A stretch of 64,000 bases of DNA from Sporosarcina globispora. GTDB lineage: Bacteria > Bacillota > Bacilli > Bacillales > Cytobacillaceae. Numbering within the stretch: the stretch's first letter is position 1; the number at the start of each line of letters is the position of its first letter. Positions 1 to 9,233 of this stretch are shown in pieces. A program made the position numbers and the translations under genes. The notes beneath the pieces are model-generated. The model worked only from the letters and a program-made list of their open reading frames with translations. It had not been told where the DNA came from and made no database searches. Location of the stretch: assembly GCF_001274725.1 (NCBI RefSeq), contig NZ_LGUF01000007.1, forward strand, positions 4,450,916 through 4,514,915, read 5' to 3'.

Positions 1-1560
1 AGGACCCTGATTATCTAAAATTTGCTTTGTACCATCCTGATAATCTGTGCTGTATTTTAATTTTGGTACACGCGGCACTTCAAATACCGGACGTTTTTTC
101 TTCTCAATGCCCGGGAATCCATTAACCGTTACATTCCCGATATAATTCAGCATTTTTGTTCCTCTGTCCTTCCTTTTCGGGAAAAGGAACAGTTCAGGAG
201 TTTCATCAATAAAGGAAGTATCATATTCTCCCCTTAAAAATTTCTCATGTTTCACCACATTCTCAAGGAACGGGATATTTGTTTTAATGCCTCTGATCCG
301 GAATTCCTGCAGGTTTCGCACCATTTTTGATGCTGCCTGCTGGAAAGTCATTGCGTGTGTTGAAAGTTTTACAAGCAGTGAATCATAATAAGGTGTAATC
401 ACTGCCCCTTGGAAACCATTGCCCGCATCCAGGCGCACGCCGAAGCCGCCGCCGGATCTATATGCCATAAGCCGTCCTGTATCTGGCATGAAGTTATTTA
501 GAGGATCTTCGGTTGTAACACGAGATTGAATGGCATATCCATGTACATGAATGTTTTCCTGTTTAGGAACACCAACTTCTTTGCTGTGAAGTGTGTGGCC
601 TTCAGCCACTAAAATTTGCGTTTGTACAATATCCACCCCGGTCACCATCTCGGTGATCGTATGCTCAACCTGTACACGCGGATTTACTTCAATGAAATAA
701 AACTGATCTCCAGAAACAAGGAATTCTACAGTTCCGGCATTTATATAATCCACCTTCTTCATCAGGTTGACTGCAGCCTGGCAAATATCGTCTCTCAATT
801 TTTCCGGAAGAGAAACGCAAGGAGCAACTTCAACAACCTTCTGGTGGCGCCTTTGGACTGAACAATCTCTTTCATATAGATGAACAATATTCCCTTCATG
901 ATCACCAATAATTTGAACCTCTATATGCTTAGGTCTTTCAATGAATCTTTCAACATATACCTCATCATTTCCAAATGCTGCTTTTGCTTCTGATTTTGCA
1001 CGTTCATAGGATTCCTTTACTTCCTCCAAGCTTCTTACGATGCGCATGCCTCTTCCCCCGCCGCCCAGTGAAGCTTTAATAATAATCGGAAATCCATGAT
1101 TTTTGCCAAAGCTGATTACTTCCTCCAAGCTTCTTACCGGGCCGTCACTTCCGGGAATAACCGGAATTTCAGCAAGCATCGCTTGCGTTCTTGCTTTAAC
1201 TTTATCTCCAAACATATCAAGGTGCATAGAAGCAGGGCCGATAAATTTAATGCCCTCTTCCTCACAGCGTTTTGCAAATTCTATATTTTCAGACAGAAAT
1301 CCGTAACCTGGATGAATGGCATCAACATCACTGCTTTTTGCAATATTTATGATTCCCTCAATATCAAGATAAGCATCAATCGGTTTCTTTCCCTCTCCTA
1401 CCAGATATGCTTCATCTGCTTTATATCTGTGATAGGAACCTGAATCCTCTTTTGAATAGATTGCTACTGTTCGGATATCCAGTTCTGTGCATGCACGGAA
1501 CACACGAATGGCAATCTCTCCCCTGTTGGCTACTAATACCTTGTTAATTCTTCGGCTCAA
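1..1560 (-). CDS. pycA: Pyruvate carboxylase, N-terminal part (runs off the window)
   Basis: Biotin-dependent enzyme that carboxylates pyruvate to oxaloacetate and refills the TCA cycle in the cytoplasm. The 520 codons visible begin at a TTG (1560) preceded by GGGGTG and read VLVANRGEIAIRVFRAC at the N-terminus, the typical biotin carboxylase opening. Further on come the ATP-grasp glycine-rich loop (GGGGRGMR), the HIEVQI motif and the EVNPRVQVEHT catalytic motif, so the biotin carboxylase domain is complete. The reading frame is open at base 1, where the carboxyltransferase domain should begin; the carboxyltransferase and biotinyl domains lie outside. It follows ftsW, as in B. subtilis. Identification is secure; only the C-terminus is unseen. 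Confidence 0.96.
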   Translation of the reverse strand, partial: MSRRINKVLVANRGEIAIRVFRACTELDIRTVAIYSKEDSGSYHRYKADEAYLVGEGKKPIDAYLDIEGIINIAKSSDVDAIHPGYGFLSENIEFAKRCEEEGIKFIGPASMHLDMFGDKVKARTQAMLAEIPVIPGSDGPVRSLEEVISFGKNHGFPIIIKASLGGGGRGMRIVRSLEEVKESYERAKSEAKAAFGNDEVYVERFIERPKHIEVQIIGDHEGNIVHLYERDCSVQRRHQKVVEVAPCVSLPEKLRDDICQAAVNLMKKVDYINAGTVEFLVSGDQFYFIEVNPRVQVEHTITEMVTGVDIVQTQILVAEGHTLHSKEVGVPKQENIHVHGYAIQSRVTTEDPLNNFMPDTGRLMAYRSGGGFGVRLDAGNGFQGAVITPYYDSLLVKLSTHAMTFQQAASKMVRNLQEFRIRGIKTNIPFLENVVKHEKFLRGEYDTSFIDETPELFLFPKRKDRGTKMLNYIGNVTVNGFPGIEKKKRPVFEVPRVPKLKYSTDYQDGTKQILDNQGP

Positions 1561-1745
1561 GCTAAACACCCCATCTATATGTATTTTTTGGCAATATTCT
1601 GCCAAATCTAAGTTGAAAGCCGGGTGGTTTCCCACTAACCGGCCCAAATAACTTTGATTGGCAGCTCCCTGAAGGAAGCAATTATGTAATCAGCTAAAAT
1701 TTCGCTGATTGATGTATAAATAAAGCACTTATAAGGTATCTGTGC

Positions 1746-2948
1746 TTATTTACGAATAGAAAATGTTTTTTCGGAATCAAGCTCCAGGGATTCCGGTGTT
1801 GTCTGCTCATTTTTATTTTTATATTTTTGTTCATAATTAACGAACATAGATACATTTACTAGAATTCCCATTGCAATCGAAAGCTGAAGCAGGGATGAGC
1901 CTCCATAGCTGATAAAAGGAAGTGTCACACCAGTAAGCGGCATAACACCGGAAATCCCCGCAAGATTAATGAATGTCTGAATTCCTATCATGGAGGAAAT
2001 GCCAATAGCCAGCAAACTCCCAAAAGGATCTTTACACTTTAAACTGATAAAGATTCCCCTTAATACAATATACCCGAGAAGCAAAATGACAAAACCTACT
2101 CCAAATACCCCGAGTTCCTCAGCAATAACAGCCATTATAAAGTCCGTATGTGCTTCAGGAAGATAGCCAAGTTTTTGTATACTTTCACCAAGGCCCAGCC
2201 CTTTTAATCCTCCTGCGCCAAGAGCAATATAAGAATTCGATAGCTGATAGCCGAATTCTGAACCAAAGGGGTCTCTAAATGCTTCGACCCTGCCCATTCG
2301 ATAAGGTGCGAAAATCTTATCTTTCAGCAGAAGGATAAATGGCGCGGCTAACAATACCCCGAATAGCCCCAGCTTAAATATGTTTTTAAAATTCATGCCT
2401 GATGTAAAGATTACTGCTGCCGCTACAAGAAAAATAATCATTGCCGAACCAAAATCAGGCTGGACGGCAACCAGAATAGCAGCCAGAATCAGATAAGCAA
2501 GCGGCGGCAGAACCCCTTTATTAAATTCATTAATATAAGGCTGCTTTTTTGCATAGACAGCAGCTAAATATATGATGACTGAAAGCTTTACAAACTCTGC
2601 AGGCTGAAGGCTTCTTCTGCCGATTTCAAACCAGCTCATCGCGCCGCCGGCTACTTTACCAAAGATAAATAATGCAATCAGGCCGAATAACGAAATGAAC
2701 ACCATCGGAACTAGAAATTTATTGCTTTGCATAGCTTTGTAAGGAAATAGAGCGACAAAAACAAAAACAATTGCTGAGATAATTAAATTCATCTTTTGCT
2801 TATTATAAAAATAGTCGCTTTCCTGGCCATAGATCTGCACAGCTGTTACCATGCTTGCACTGAAAACCATAATGAGCCCAAATACAGATAACAGGGCTAC
2901 AGCTATGATCAGAGTATAATCATATGATTTTAATATTTTTTTTAACAT
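1746..2948 (-). CDS. ftsW: FtsW-type peptidoglycan glycosyltransferase (SEDS family)
   Basis: Integral membrane polymerase of lipid II in the divisome. The 400-residue protein is almost entirely hydrophobic with about ten membrane segments and carries SEDS signatures: the QPDFGSA segment, the large extracellular region with GYQLSNSYIALGAGG, and the C-terminal PLTGVTLPFISYGGSS. Length matches FtsW (about 400). The ATG at 2948 follows AAGAGGG. FtsW rather than RodA is chosen because of the order ylaN-ftsW-pycA, the same as in B. subtilis. A candidate promoter lies 43-70 bases upstream. The C-terminal tail is polar and charged. Confidence 0.94.
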   Translation of the reverse strand: MLKKILKSYDYTLIIAVALLSVFGLIMVFSASMVTAVQIYGQESDYFYNKQKMNLIISAIVFVFVALFPYKAMQSNKFLVPMVFISLFGLIALFIFGKVAGGAMSWFEIGRRSLQPAEFVKLSVIIYLAAVYAKKQPYINEFNKGVLPPLAYLILAAILVAVQPDFGSAMIIFLVAAAVIFTSGMNFKNIFKLGLFGVLLAAPFILLLKDKIFAPYRMGRVEAFRDPFGSEFGYQLSNSYIALGAGGLKGLGLGESIQKLGYLPEAHTDFIMAVIAEELGVFGVGFVILLLGYIVLRGIFISLKCKDPFGSLLAIGISSMIGIQTFINLAGISGVMPLTGVTLPFISYGGSSLLQLSIAMGILVNVSMFVNYEQKYKNKNEQTTPESLELDSEKTFSIRK

Positions 2949-2990
2949 CCAGCCCTCTTCCCTTATCTTCTAAAGTTTATTACTTATTCT

Positions 2991-3018
2991 ACTATAGTAT
3001 TGAATATCCTGCTTTGAA
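2991..3018 (-). promoter_or_regulatory. Candidate sigma-A promoter for ftsW
   Basis: On the minus strand TTCAAA (3018-3013) and TATAGT (2996-2991) are separated by 16 bases, about 45 bases before the ftsW start. Both hexamers are close to the vegetative consensus. Placement only; no experimental support. Confidence 0.5.
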
Positions 3019-3164
3019 GAAAAGAAAAGTTAATTTAAATGTAACACAGCAAAGAAAAAAATTCTATATTTATGTCATACTATTTTTAAATTAAGTTATA
3101 CAATTTGAATTAATCTTTTCTTATGGATATACTATTTAAATTCTTTTAATAATCATCCGATTAT

Positions 3165-3206
3165 AAAAAAACTCAAACAATCTATAGAAGATGTTTGAGT
3201 TTTTTT
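3165..3206 (-). terminator. Intrinsic terminator after ylaN
   Basis: Perfect 15-bp inverted repeat (3165-3179 with 3192-3206) built on CTCAAACA/TGTTTGAG and flanked by A and T runs on both sides, directly after the ylaN stop. It separates ylaN from ftsW, which has its own promoter. Confidence 0.85.
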
Positions 3207-3488
3207 TTATTTTTTTACCGAAGCTTCGTGCAGTATGGAGAGCTCGCGCTCCAATTCATCTAAAATAGCCTTGCCTTCAGTCTCTTCAATTAAACCGAGA
3301 CGGACAGCAAAATCTATTTCCCTGGATAAGCCAAACATCTGAGTATCAAGAACCTCTTCATACAGAGGGCATTGAGGCATTGTCAGGTTATCCATTTGCA
3401 CCTTTATTAACTTTAATATTTTAGCAGCATCTGCTTTTAATAGCGCATTTGCTTTTTCTTTGTGATCTATAATCATTTCAGAAGCCAA
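3207..3488 (-). CDS. ylaN: YlaN (UPF0358) iron-linked regulator of Fur
   Basis: Small cytoplasmic protein of 93 residues, the usual length of the UPF0358 family. A TTG at 3488 lies eight bases after GGAGGG, a better start than any internal ATG. The sequence begins [21 protein letters not shown] and is helical and acidic toward the end. YlaN is known in Bacillus and Staphylococcus as an Fe(II)-binding protein that interacts with Fur and relieves Fur repression when iron is present; it is essential in B. subtilis on iron-poor medium. Here it has its own terminator and sits between glsA and ftsW, the B. subtilis order. Confidence 0.9.
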   Translation of the reverse strand: MASEMIIDHKEKANALLKADAAKILKLIKVQMDNLTMPQCPLYEEVLDTQMFGLSREIDFAVRLGLIEETEGKAILDELERELSILHEASVKK

Positions 3489-3614
3489 TTTTCAATCCCT
3501 CCATTTCCGAGCGATTATCCTATCTATAAATTTTATACTTAAGCTTGGAAAAAAGCAAGGATAATAAGGGATTCGACAGGAATTGATTCCGAATAAAATT
3601 GCTTGCCATATATT

Positions 3615-4547
3615 TTAAAATATGCTGTAGTGATTTCTATTAGAAAGCATTTCAAGCACTTTTACACCAGCAATGCTGTTTCCTCTCTTGTCCAGGGACG
3701 GTCCGAATATGCCAATTCCGCATTTATTTGGCACCACAGCCAGTATCCCCCCGGATACGCCGCTCTTTGCTGGTATGCCAACTTTAATGGCAAACTCGCC
3801 AGAAGCATTATACATTCCGCATGTCACCATTAACGTCTTACAAACCCGGGCAATATCAGCCGGGATAACCTCTTCATATGTTTCTGGATCTTTGCCATCC
3901 AATGCCAGTACTGCACCTGCTCTGGCAAGATCAAAGCAATTCATTTCGATTGCACACTGTTTCGTATAAATGTCTAATAATTCTTCCACATCACCTTTAA
4001 TGACACCATGCTGTTTCATAAAATAGCATAAAGCCCTATTAAGCCATGAGGTTTCAAATTCAGACTTTGCGACTGTTTCATTACAAGATACATTTTTATC
4101 ATTTACAAGCCGCCCCACAAACATTCTTATGCGATGCCATTTTTCTTCAGAATTCCCACCTTTTATCATGTTAGTTACAGCAAGAGCTCCTGCATTAATC
4201 ATTGGATTTAATGGTTTAGAAGGGATGGATGTTTCCAGTTTGGAAATGGAATTGAACGGGTCACCAGTTGGTTCCATTCCCACTTTGCCAAAAACATATT
4301 CGTATCCCCTATCCTGGATCGCCAAAGCCAAAACAAGAACTTTAGATATGCTTTGAAGACTGAATTTCTTTTGGTAATCACCCGCATAAATACAGCTTTT
4401 CTCTTTAAGATTATATACAGCAGCTGAGAGGTCATGCCTATTTACATCTGCAAGTGCAGGAATATAACCGGCAACCTCTCCTTCGGCTGTATGCAGGGCT
4501 GCCTCATCAACTATTTTCTGAAGACCAGCGCTTGTATGACACGTCAT
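3615..4547 (-). CDS. glsA: Glutaminase
   Basis: Hydrolyses L-glutamine to glutamate and ammonia in the cytosol; serine-dependent glutaminase family, B. subtilis YlaM type. The 310 residues contain the active-site S-x-x-K block (LQSISKV), the GDPFNSI and NPMINAGA segments, and the C-terminal SGVSGGI loop, all family hallmarks. An upstream ATG at 4577 exists, but GGGAGG sits seven bases before the ATG at 4547, so the latter is chosen. It is divergent from ylaL with about 145 bases between. No clear terminator separates it from ylaN. Confidence 0.93.
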   Translation of the reverse strand: MTCHTSAGLQKIVDEAALHTAEGEVAGYIPALADVNRHDLSAAVYNLKEKSCIYAGDYQKKFSLQSISKVLVLALAIQDRGYEYVFGKVGMEPTGDPFNSISKLETSIPSKPLNPMINAGALAVTNMIKGGNSEEKWHRIRMFVGRLVNDKNVSCNETVAKSEFETSWLNRALCYFMKQHGVIKGDVEELLDIYTKQCAIEMNCFDLARAGAVLALDGKDPETYEEVIPADIARVCKTLMVTCGMYNASGEFAIKVGIPAKSGVSGGILAVVPNKCGIGIFGPSLDKRGNSIAGVKVLEMLSNRNHYSIF

Positions 4548-4693
4548 CTGTGAACCTCCCGGAATCGTTCTGCTCATTTAGATAGCTTGTCCTAATTCAC
4601 CGCCGGGAATGCCTGTATGACAAGCCGCACAAAAATCTGTATACTTAACCTAAACATACATAATGCATAAATAGAGCAGCCGGGAGGATTAGT

Positions 4694-5191
4694 ATGGAAA
4701 ATATAGTTGCTTTTAAAGGGAACGTAAAATACCAAATCACCTTAGACCCAGGAGTCTGGATATTCGATGACCGAAGGGTGGATTTGACCACTTTTTTTAT
4801 TCAGGAAAAGATCGGAAATAATGAACTGGAGGAATATACCAAAGCAGTCTCTAAGCATTGGGATAGAGAAATCATGGAAGGAGCAGTATTTCCTCCCACA
4901 CTAAAAACAGAAAAGAAATTTGAAAAAGAAAAGGTTCTGACAGGAACATTTGGAATACCTTTTAAACCATTCCTCATGAATGCAGAGCCGAGGGAAAATG
5001 CAGAATTCGTTGTCATTGAAAGCGAAGATGGCCAGACTCGATTAACTCTATCTCAAGCCGAGGAATTAATATTGGGGTTTTCAATTGACGGAAAACCTTT
5101 AAAAGAAGATGGGCCTGTTCATGTCTACTTTGGGGATGGAAGCAATCAAAACTCTCCAATCAAAAATGTAAAGGCATTTAGAGTGGTATGA
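4694..5191 (+). CDS. ylaL: YlaL family conserved protein of unknown function
   Basis: Soluble 165-residue protein with no signal peptide, starting MENIVAFKGNVKYQITLDPG after a GGGAGG site. Position between glsA and the phoH-like gene and the opening sequence match B. subtilis YlaL. Related proteins are sometimes labelled peptidyl-prolyl isomerase, but I see no motif that would support an activity. The middle contains lysine-rich and hydrophobic strands (KEKVLTGTFGIPFKPF). It is a single-gene unit ending in its own terminator. Confidence 0.75.
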   Translation: MENIVAFKGNVKYQITLDPGVWIFDDRRVDLTTFFIQEKIGNNELEEYTKAVSKHWDREIMEGAVFPPTLKTEKKFEKEKVLTGTFGIPFKPFLMNAEPRENAEFVVIESEDGQTRLTLSQAEELILGFSIDGKPLKEDGPVHVYFGDGSNQNSPIKNVKAFRVV

Positions 5192-5197
5192 CCGGAG

Positions 5198-5218
5198 AGG
5201 GCGATTGTCCATCGCCCT
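5198..5218 (+). terminator. Intrinsic terminator after ylaL
   Basis: AGGGCGAT-tgtcc-ATCGCCCT (arms 5198-5205 and 5211-5218) followed by TTCATTTTC. It lies seven bases after the ylaL stop and may also work for the convergent phoH-like gene. Confidence 0.8.
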
Positions 5219-5257
5219 TTCATTTTCGCAGCAAATTGAAATAGCCCTTCCATTAGT

Positions 5258-6586
5258 CTATAAAAGATCTGCAGCAAGCTGTGCAAGGCCTGATCTCTCA
5301 CCTTTTACAAGTTTGACATGACCTGAGATAACCTGATCTTTAAATCTTTCCACGACATATGTGAGACCGTTGTTATAAGCATCCAGATACGGATGATCGA
5401 TTTGCTCAGGGTCTCCCATCAGGACAATTTTACTCCCTTCCCCTACCCTTGTTAAAATGGTTTTCACTTCATGTTTCGTCAGATTTTGTGCTTCATCTAT
5501 AATAATAAATTGATCTGGTATGCTTCTGCCCCTAATATATGTCAGGGCCTCCACCTCAATTGAGCCCATACCAGCCAATATGGCATCAAGTTCACCTGGC
5601 TTTTTAACATTGAAAAGATACTCCAAATTATCATATATCGGCTGCATCCACGGCCTTAACTTTTCCTCTTTCTCTCCTGGAAGGAATCCCAAATCCTTGC
5701 CTACCGGCACAATCGGGCGAGCCACCAGCAATTTTTTGTACTGGCCATAATCTTCTGTCTGCATTAAGCCGGATGCCAGCGCCATAAGAGTCTTTCCAGT
5801 CCCCGCCTTACCAATAAGCGTTACAAGCGGCAGATCATTTCTCAGCAAAAGCTCGAGAGCCATTGTCTGCTGGACGTTTCTGGGCTTGATCCCCCAAATA
5901 TGATCATGGTCAAAAATGAGCTTTTTCACTTTCTTACCACTTTTGTCCACAATACCAAGTGCGGACGAAGATGAACCAAGCGCATCTTTCATCACCAGAA
6001 ACTGATTAGGGTAAAAAGGATGGTTCGCTATTTCGGAAAGCGGCAGTTCCCCTTTTTCATAAAAACGGTTCATAATATCGAGGCCAATATAGACTTCCAG
6101 AAACCCAGGATATAAATGATCATTTTCAACTACACGATCACTTAAGAAGTCTTCTGAAATAAGCCCGATAGCATCAGCTTTAACTCTTACAAGGGCATCT
6201 TTGCTTACAAGAATAACCGTTCGTCCATTTTCTTTTGTTTCTTCCTCAAGGGATAAGTTTTTTGCAACTGCCAAAATCCGATTATCATTTGTTTTTTCAA
6301 CAAAGATCTCCTGAAGTTCATGAAATGATCTATGATTTAACTCAATTCGCAGGCTTCCGCCATTTTCAAGAGGTATTTTCTCATGCAGCTTACCAGTCTC
6401 CCTCATGCTGTCAATCAGCCGGGATACTTGTCTTGCGTTCCTCCCAATTTCATCCATATATCTTTTCTTTGAATCAACTTCTTCTAGAACTACAGCCGGA
6501 ATGACTACTTCATTATCTTCAAATGAAAAAATGGAATTAGGATCCTGCAACAAGACATTGGTATCTAATACGTAAATTTTACTCAA
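5258..6586 (-). CDS. phoH2: PIN-PhoH fusion ATPase (PhoH2, YlaK)
   Basis: 442-residue two-domain protein. Residues 1-150 form a PIN ribonuclease domain opening IYVLDTNVLLQDP with the acidic DTN residue. Residues about 220-442 form a PhoH P-loop ATPase with Walker A GKAGTGKT and Walker B IIIDEAQN. Fusions of this type (PhoH2) are described as sequence-specific RNA helicase/ribonucleases. The TTG start at 6586 follows AGGAGG. In B. subtilis the same gene lies between ylaJ and ylaL, as here. It is divergent from ylaJ over a 345-base spacer. Confidence 0.92.
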   Translation of the reverse strand: MSKIYVLDTNVLLQDPNSIFSFEDNEVVIPAVVLEEVDSKKRYMDEIGRNARQVSRLIDSMRETGKLHEKIPLENGGSLRIELNHRSFHELQEIFVEKTNDNRILAVAKNLSLEEETKENGRTVILVSKDALVRVKADAIGLISEDFLSDRVVENDHLYPGFLEVYIGLDIMNRFYEKGELPLSEIANHPFYPNQFLVMKDALGSSSSALGIVDKSGKKVKKLIFDHDHIWGIKPRNVQQTMALELLLRNDLPLVTLIGKAGTGKTLMALASGLMQTEDYGQYKKLLVARPIVPVGKDLGFLPGEKEEKLRPWMQPIYDNLEYLFNVKKPGELDAILAGMGSIEVEALTYIRGRSIPDQFIIIDEAQNLTKHEVKTILTRVGEGSKIVLMGDPEQIDHPYLDAYNNGLTYVVERFKDQVISGHVKLVKGERSGLAQLAADLL

Positions 6587-6931
6587 TATGATGCCTCCTG
6601 CTCCTCTTGTGTCTTTATAAAGCGAATTACAAAAGCGGGGTCCCCAGCTTGCGGATCTGCAGTTTCATGAATGAATCATCTTCATTCTAGATGGAATATA
6701 CGCTGTTGTTTTATGTTATTCATTCTTTGAAAGATGTTGATTAATTAGGAAGAAAGGTTTTCTTACTAAGTGGACAAATATATCTTGGTAAAAATATATG
6801 TAATGCCGTATAAAGATAGAAGAAATTTTGCACAATATCATTAAAGAATCCTCTTTATTCCTGAACCTGAAAAATTCAAGTGACCATTTTCAATTTCAGG
6901 GAAATTTTTGATGGCCTCGGAGGTGTCAAAT
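6587..6931. other. Divergent intergenic region between phoH2 and ylaJ
   Basis: AT-rich 345-base spacer that must hold the start signals of both divergent genes. I see no convincing open frame. Short direct and inverted CCTGAA/TTCAGG elements occur near 6861-6900, just before ylaJ, but their role is unclear. Confidence 0.4.
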
Positions 6932-7531
6932 ATGAATAGATGGCTGCTGATATGCTTGACAGGAATACTATTATCAGGATGTGGAATAAACAACAACCAG
7001 GTGCAGGATCAGCAGAAACAGCAAAATGCCGTTAATGTAAAGAACAGTACGATCCAGGACGTTGACAGGGAAACTGGACAGCAAGTTTCAAGACACCTTG
7101 TCAACTTAGCTACAAGAATTCCTAATGTGAATGACGCAACTGCAGTAGTTCTGGGAAGGTTTGCGATAGTCGGCGTTGATGTGAATAAAAACCTCGACCG
7201 GTCTGAAGTTGGAACAATTAAATATTCCGTTGCTGAGAGCCTTAAAAATGACCCGCATGGAGCAAGAGCTATTGTCGTGGCCGATCCGGATATAAACGCA
7301 AGGCTGCGGGAAATAGCCGAAGACATCCAAAATGGAGAGCCCTTGCAAGGTATTATGAACGAACTTGCAGACATCGCCGGCAGGCTTATGCCTGAAGTAC
7401 CTGCAGACTTAGTTGATCCAAAGAAGGAAAATGAGAAAAACGCCACTGAAGATTCAAAGAAAAAACTCGACAGCAATCAGGAAAAGCAACTCAACAAAAA
7501 ACAAGAAGAACAATCGAATTATTATAAATAA
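6932..7531 (+). CDS. ylaJ: YhcN/YlaJ family sporulation lipoprotein
   Basis: 199-residue lipoprotein with a hydrophobic signal and lipobox LLSGC near residue 18. An upstream in-frame ATG at 6908 exists, but GGAGGTG placed six bases before 6932 decides the start. The core (residues 50-160) has the alternating basic and hydrophobic pattern of the YhcN/YlaJ family: VVLGRFAIVGVDV, a conserved DPDINARLREIA segment and an NGEPLQ turn. Family members are spore membrane lipoproteins linked to germination or outgrowth. The last 40 residues are Lys/Glu/Asn/Gln-rich low complexity. Confidence 0.85.
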   Translation: MNRWLLICLTGILLSGCGINNNQVQDQQKQQNAVNVKNSTIQDVDRETGQQVSRHLVNLATRIPNVNDATAVVLGRFAIVGVDVNKNLDRSEVGTIKYSVAESLKNDPHGARAIVVADPDINARLREIAEDIQNGEPLQGIMNELADIAGRLMPEVPADLVDPKKENEKNATEDSKKKLDSNQEKQLNKKQEEQSNYYK

Positions 7532-7535
7532 TAGG

Positions 7536-7583
7536 ATGACAGGCACCTAAACCATTTTGCGAAGCGGTATAGACGCCTGTCAT
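7536..7583 (+). terminator. Intrinsic terminator after ylaJ
   Basis: ATGACAGGC (7536-7544) pairs with GCCTGTCAT (7575-7583) around a 30-base loop that itself contains a short GCGAAGC turn; followed by TTTTTTG. It can serve both ylaJ and, less well, the convergent gene at 7618. Confidence 0.7.
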
Positions 7584-7617
7584 TTTTTGTAAAACAAAAA
7601 CTTAGATCCATTGGGAA

Positions 7618-8073
7618 CTAAGCTTTTTTCATCGCTTCCATAACCTGTTTATCCAAACGGGCTGCAGCGTCTTTGTCATATGTTTTGTCATACTGCGGTT
7701 CTACAATGATTTTAGATCCGTAAAACATGACATCACGGACTTCTTTCACACTGATTTCAATTAGTGCAAGCTTAAGAGGTACTCCTTCCATCTTTTCGGA
7801 CTTTACCGAAGCTTCACCAGCGATGGAATATGTAGATTCATTCGCAATTATATTCAGAACAACCTTTTTATTGCTATTTATGTTTTGAACAATCCTTGAT
7901 CGATTATCGACTGCAAAATATAATGTTTCATCATTTTTAGCCAAAACCCATGAAATCGCACTTACATTAGGTCCGCCTGTTTCAAAGTCGACAGTGGCAA
8001 GTGTAACAAAACGTTCCTTTTGAAGTTCATTATATAATGGTTTAATTAATTTCGGTTCTACCTGATTTGCCAT
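7618..8073 (-). CDS. Pyridoxamine 5'-phosphate oxidase-family flavoprotein
   Basis: 151-residue soluble protein with a split-barrel, FMN-binding fold. Residues 20-60 (RFVTLATVDFETGGPNVSAISW) and the DNRSRIVQNINSN segment match the general PNPOx-like family rather than genuine PdxH. The usual role, reduction of flavin- or F420-linked substrates, is not assigned for this subgroup. The ATG at 8073 follows AAGGAGGG. In B. subtilis ylaI and ylaJ are adjacent, so this gene is an insertion in the local order. Confidence 0.8.
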   Translation of the reverse strand: MANQVEPKLIKPLYNELQKERFVTLATVDFETGGPNVSAISWVLAKNDETLYFAVDNRSRIVQNINSNKKVVLNIIANESTYSIAGEASVKSEKMEGVPLKLALIEISVKEVRDVMFYGSKIIVEPQYDKTYDKDAAARLDKQVMEAMKKA

Positions 8074-8305
8074 TCTTTTCCCTCCTTTGTAATTTCATCA
8101 TAGTATGATAAGGCTTTTCTTTCAACCAATAACACCCTTTCCTAAAAACTCTCGGTGATCATTTCGCTTCTATACTACTATAAACCAAGTCAGGAAACCA
8201 AATACCGCTTGGTCAAAAAAATTAATTTGCCGCAAAGCATTCGAATCAAACCAAAACTTATACTATAATGGTATAAACAACAGCCAAAACTTTATGAGGT
8301 GTCTT

Positions 8306-8506
8306 ATGAGAGTAAAATGTGTACTTTGTGATAAAATCGAATCCATTGAAAACGAATCCTTACAGGCTAAACGGCTTCGCAACCGTCCTATTCACACATA
8401 TATGTGCAAACCATGCGAAACAAGAATTACAGAAAAGACCCATCAAAGAGCAGATACCGGAAACTTCAAGCTTTATAGAAGCAAGGTTCAGGAGGAAGAA
8501 TGGTAA
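8306..8506 (+). CDS. ylaI: YlaI family small zinc-ribbon-like protein
   Basis: 66-residue basic protein. Two CxxC pairs (KCVLCDK near residue 4 and YMCKPCE near residue 32) suggest a zinc ribbon. The ATG at 8306 is chosen because GAGGTG lies just before it; an in-frame ATG at 8294 overlaps the ribosome site. A TATAAT hexamer is present at about 8263, but no good -35 is visible. Matches YlaI of Bacillus in length and position. Function unknown; structural zinc and a nucleic acid contact are plausible only. Confidence 0.85.
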   Translation: MRVKCVLCDKIESIENESLQAKRLRNRPIHTYMCKPCETRITEKTHQRADTGNFKLYRSKVQEEEW

Positions 8507-8550
8507 TAATTCCGGCTCGCTATGGCATTTTAAAAAAGAGTATAAAAAGA

Positions 8551-8579
8551 CCGTCCCTAATATCAGCAATCAGGGACGG
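8551..8579 (+). terminator. Bidirectional terminator between ylaI and the gene at 8586
   Basis: CCGTCCCT (8551-8558) pairs with AGGGACGG (8572-8579), followed by CCTTTTTTAA on the plus strand and by TCTTTTTAT on the minus strand, between two convergent genes. Confidence 0.85.
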
Positions 8580-8585
8580 CCTTTT

Positions 8586-8876
8586 TTAATCCACGGGATA
8601 ATTCACAAACTTATCAGGTTCATTTTGAATCTGATTAAGCATTACTTCTATTAATTCACGGGGAAAACGGCTCTTATTCCGTTCTCCATCCTTTGTGTAT
8701 TGTACATAGTACATTAAATCATCTTTTTCAACTTCAATTTCAGCAACCTTATGCTCTTTCATAAGAATGTCATAAAACATTTTTTCTGTATCCGCTGCTG
8801 CTGTATCATCCGGACGATCATCACAGACAATTTTTATCGTTAACCAGTTATACAGTGAATCCTGCAAAGATTTCAT
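8586..8876 (-). CDS. Conserved 96-residue protein of unknown function
   Basis: Soluble acidic protein, ATG at 8876 after GGGAGAGG. It has a helical N-terminus (SLQDSLYNWLTIKIV), an acidic middle and a C-terminal YYVQYTKDGERNKSRFPRELIEVM helix. I do not recognise a named family. It is 15 bases downstream of ylaH and probably co-transcribed with typA-ylaH. No membrane segment or metal motif is seen. Confidence 0.7.
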   Translation of the reverse strand: MKSLQDSLYNWLTIKIVCDDRPDDTAAADTEKMFYDILMKEHKVAEIEVEKDDLMYYVQYTKDGERNKSRFPRELIEVMLNQIQNEPDKFVNYPVD

Positions 8877-8891
8877 CTCAGCCTCTCCCTG

Positions 8892-9206
8892 TTATTCCGC
8901 CTTTGCCTGTTCCTTCTTTTCCTGATGAAGGCGAATTTTATAAATAATTAAGATTAACGCGGCCACAACAAGGCCTTCTGCAACAGGAAGAAATACTCCA
9001 AGAAATGTCAGCATTGTACAGCCCAATATCAAGAAGGTATATATAACAACCGATTTTGCGATGGGAAGTTTCTTGGCAAATCCCAATTTAAAAACCAGGA
9101 TGGACAATAGAACAATTGTTATATATAGCAGCCACATTCCAATTGTGGGATTCTCATCGACTTTGAACAAAGCAGCGAAAAAAGACAGGTGCTGTGAAAC
9201 ATCCAT
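8892..9206 (-). CDS. ylaH: YlaH-like membrane protein
   Basis: 104-residue protein with three hydrophobic segments (about residues 22-42, 48-68 and 72-90) and a charged C-terminus ([13 protein letters not shown]). ATG at 9206 after GGGGGAGGAG. Length and position beside typA fit B. subtilis YlaH. Role unknown. The 27-base gap to typA and the 15-base gap to the downstream gene suggest a single transcript. Confidence 0.85.
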   Translation of the reverse strand: MDVSQHLSFFAALFKVDENPTIGMWLLYITIVLLSILVFKLGFAKKLPIAKSVVIYTFLILGCTMLTFLGVFLPVAEGLVVAALILIIYKIRLHQEKKEQAKAE

Positions 9207-9233
9207 ATCCTTCTCTCCTCCCCCTTCTTAGCC

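Noticed and set aside
2949..3164. Coding frame in the ftsW upstream region
   Set aside because: No ribosome site or length; the segment holds a promoter and is AT-rich.
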